A stretch of DNA of 64,000 nucleotides from PGYR01 sp040264895. Its GTDB lineage: Bacteria; Bacteroidota; Ignavibacteria; Kapaibacteriales; UBA2268. The stretch lies in contig JBDQHL010000001.1 in NCBI GenBank assembly GCA_040264895.1, positions 62,001 to 126,000 on the forward strand. Direction: 5' to 3'. Below are positions 62,832 through 64,000 of this stretch, one piece after another (position 1 is the stretch's first letter; each line of letters starts with the position of its first letter). A program made the translations under genes and the position numbers. Under the pieces are notes generated by a model. That model did not search any database. It was not told where the DNA came from and saw nothing but the letters and a program-made list of their open reading frames with translations.

Positions 62832-64000
62832 ATGACAAAAGCAATTACCATTCTAATCGTTCTACTTACAGTTGTTGCAGCTTGCAATAGTAATGATGAA
62901 CCGAGGAAAAACGAAATGAAAAACACGAACAGATTGATAGATGAGACTAGCCCTTACTTACTCGAACACGCCCACAACCCTGTGGATTGGTACCCTTGGG
63001 GCGACGAGGCGTTAGCAAAAGCCAAGAAGGAGAACAAGCCAATTATTGTGAGCATTGGCTATGCCGCTTGCCACTGGTGCCACGTTATGGAGGGGGAATC
63101 CTTCTCCGATTCGGAGGTGGCTAAGCTGATGAACGAGAAGTTCGTCTGTATAAAAGTTGACCGCGAGGAACGTCCCGACATCGACAATCTGTATATGAAC
63201 GCGGCATTGATGATAAATGGGCGTGGTGGCTGGCCGCTCAATGCCATTGCCCTGCCCGATGGTCGCCCGTTTTTTGTTGGTACTTACTTCCCCAAAGAAG
63301 ACTGGATGCGGTTGCTGGAACAGATTAGCAATATGTACGCTAATAATTATGACAAAATTATAACTAATGCCGTAGCGGTTGAGAATGGGCTGAAAGAACA
63401 GGTGGGCGATTTGGTGAGTCAACCGAAGAGAAAAGATTGGGACTATTCCAATCTGTATGACACTGTGGACGGTAAGCTTGACTCGGAGTATGGCGGTATG
63501 CGTGGTGCACCGAAGTTCCCAATGCCCTCGGTGTGGGATTTTTTGCAGCAATACAGCTATCTGGAAAAAAGCCAACCAGCTTATGACAATGCGGTGCTGA
63601 CACTGGAAACTATGGGTACGAGCGGCACTTATGATCAGCTGGGTGGTGGTTTCCATCGCTATGCTACGGATATGGCTTGGATGATTCCCCACTTTGAGAA
63701 AATGCTGTACGACAATGCACAGCTGCTCAGTACTTATTCCAATGCTTATAAGGCAGATAAGAATGAGTTCTACGAGCAGATTGTGAGCGGTACGGTGGAG
63801 TTTGCAGAGCGTGAGCTGATGTCCGATGAGGGTGGCTTTTACTCCTCTCTGAATGCTGATAGCGAGGGCGAAGAGGGTAAGTTTTATGTCTGGGAATACG
63901 ATGAGATATACAAACTGCTAAGCAAAGACGAGTTCGATTTGCTGGAAAGCTACTATGGTCTAACTGAGGAAGGTAATTGGGAAGATGGAAAGAATATACT
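62832..64000 (+). CDS. Lipoprotein of the DUF255/YyaL thioredoxin-domain family, 5' part
   Basis: The frame from the ATG at 62832 is open to the window end (389 codons), so the C-terminus is missing. It begins with a lipoprotein signal (AITILIVLLTVVAAC; lipobox VVAAC). The N-terminal thioredoxin-like domain carries SPYLLEHAHNPVDWYPWG and the redox-like CHWCHVME motif, then KVDREERPDID, GRGGWPLN and FFVGTYFP. The glycoside-hydrolase-like (alpha/alpha)6 part begins after about residue 190 (GGMRGAPKFPMPS, DQLGGGFHRYATD, PHFEKMLYDNAQLL). The human relative is SPATA20; no enzyme activity is established. A lipid-anchored form is less usual for this family. Confidence 0.93.
   Translation, partial: MTKAITILIVLLTVVAACNSNDEPRKNEMKNTNRLIDETSPYLLEHAHNPVDWYPWGDEALAKAKKENKPIIVSIGYAACHWCHVMEGESFSDSEVAKLMNEKFVCIKVDREERPDIDNLYMNAALMINGRGGWPLNAIALPDGRPFFVGTYFPKEDWMRLLEQISNMYANNYDKIITNAVAVENGLKEQVGDLVSQPKRKDWDYSNLYDTVDGKLDSEYGGMRGAPKFPMPSVWDFLQQYSYLEKSQPAYDNAVLTLETMGTSGTYDQLGGGFHRYATDMAWMIPHFEKMLYDNAQLLSTYSNAYKADKNEFYEQIVSGTVEFAERELMSDEGGFYSSLNADSEGEEGKFYVWEYDEIYKLLSKDEFDLLESYYGLTEEGNWEDGKNI

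Noticed and set aside
63012..63692. A 226-codon minus-strand frame.
   Set aside because: It lies fully antisense to the strongly supported DUF255 lipoprotein gene with its CHWCH motif.
1..64000. General sequencing error as the cause of all broken genes.
   Set aside because: Frames of 6.7 kb and 8 kb and many shorter genes are intact, so a high indel rate is unlikely, although single sites still need read support.
1..64000. tRNA, rRNA or CRISPR features.
   Set aside because: None was seen on reading both strands; a covariance-model search would be needed to exclude small RNAs.

Overview
The window is AT-rich DNA from a Gram-negative member of the Bacteroidota/Chlorobiota (FCB) lineage. The main evidence is a full-length type IX secretion system (T9SS) translocon, SprA (5715-12452, minus), and at least five large secreted proteins ending in T9SS C-terminal sorting domains. 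A Bat (Bacteroides aerotolerance) operon and TAnnTTTG-like promoter elements fit the same lineage. The exact class cannot be fixed from the sequence alone. No rRNA, tRNA or CRISPR array was recognised.

Region 1 (1-5.7 kb) looks like an accessory block. It starts with the 3' end of a phytoene-desaturase-family gene, followed by a UbiA-type lycopene-elongase-like prenyltransferase and a CruF-like carotenoid hydratase. This is the gene trio used for C50 bacterioruberin-type carotenoids. A terminator and 0.5 kb of non-coding DNA follow, then a decayed mcrB with an open mcrC. A perfect 14-bp inverted repeat brackets the McrBC module.

Region 2 (5.7-20.1 kb) holds sprA, a Dps ferritin, an SDR oxidoreductase next to uvrC, a small DUF7282-like ORF, a secreted alpha/beta hydrolase cut off from its T9SS tail by an in-frame TAG, and an ECF sigma factor overlapping an unusual anti-sigma/beta-barrel fusion.

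Region 3 (20.1-43.6 kb) is almost entirely on the minus strand. Its distal part is an envelope cluster: GT2 glycosyltransferase, outer-membrane protein, GT9 glycosyltransferase and a small protein. Upstream of that lie four consecutive T9SS cargo genes. These include a 2668-residue protein with a beta-propeller embedded in a beta-helix, and cohesin-like and dockerin-like partners. A TPR membrane protein, a fused alpha/beta 2-oxoacid dehydrogenase E1 and gatB complete the strand.

Region 4 (43.8-56.1 kb) contains a PPP-type phosphatase, a YjbR protein, a TetR regulator, a coupled merC-like / PolX / secreted-protein operon, a T9SS subtilase, and a batA-batC-batD-batE operon.

Region 5 (56.1-64 kb) has REP-like palindromes, a frameshifted TPR-adenylate cyclase pseudogene, a YehS/DUF1456 protein, and an intact BLUF-domain adenylate cyclase closely resembling the photoactivated cyclase bPAC. 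After these come a YqhD-type aldehyde reductase, a DbpA-like DEAD-box helicase, a restriction-methylase remnant, and the 5' part of a lipoprotein of the DUF255 thioredoxin-domain family.

The standout system is the bPAC-like blue-light-activated cyclase at 58380-59387, beside a broken non-photosensory cyclase. Several genes are broken (mcrB, hydrolase, TPR-cyclase, methylase), while ORFs of 6.7 and 8 kb are intact. That pattern argues for real gene decay rather than poor sequence quality.
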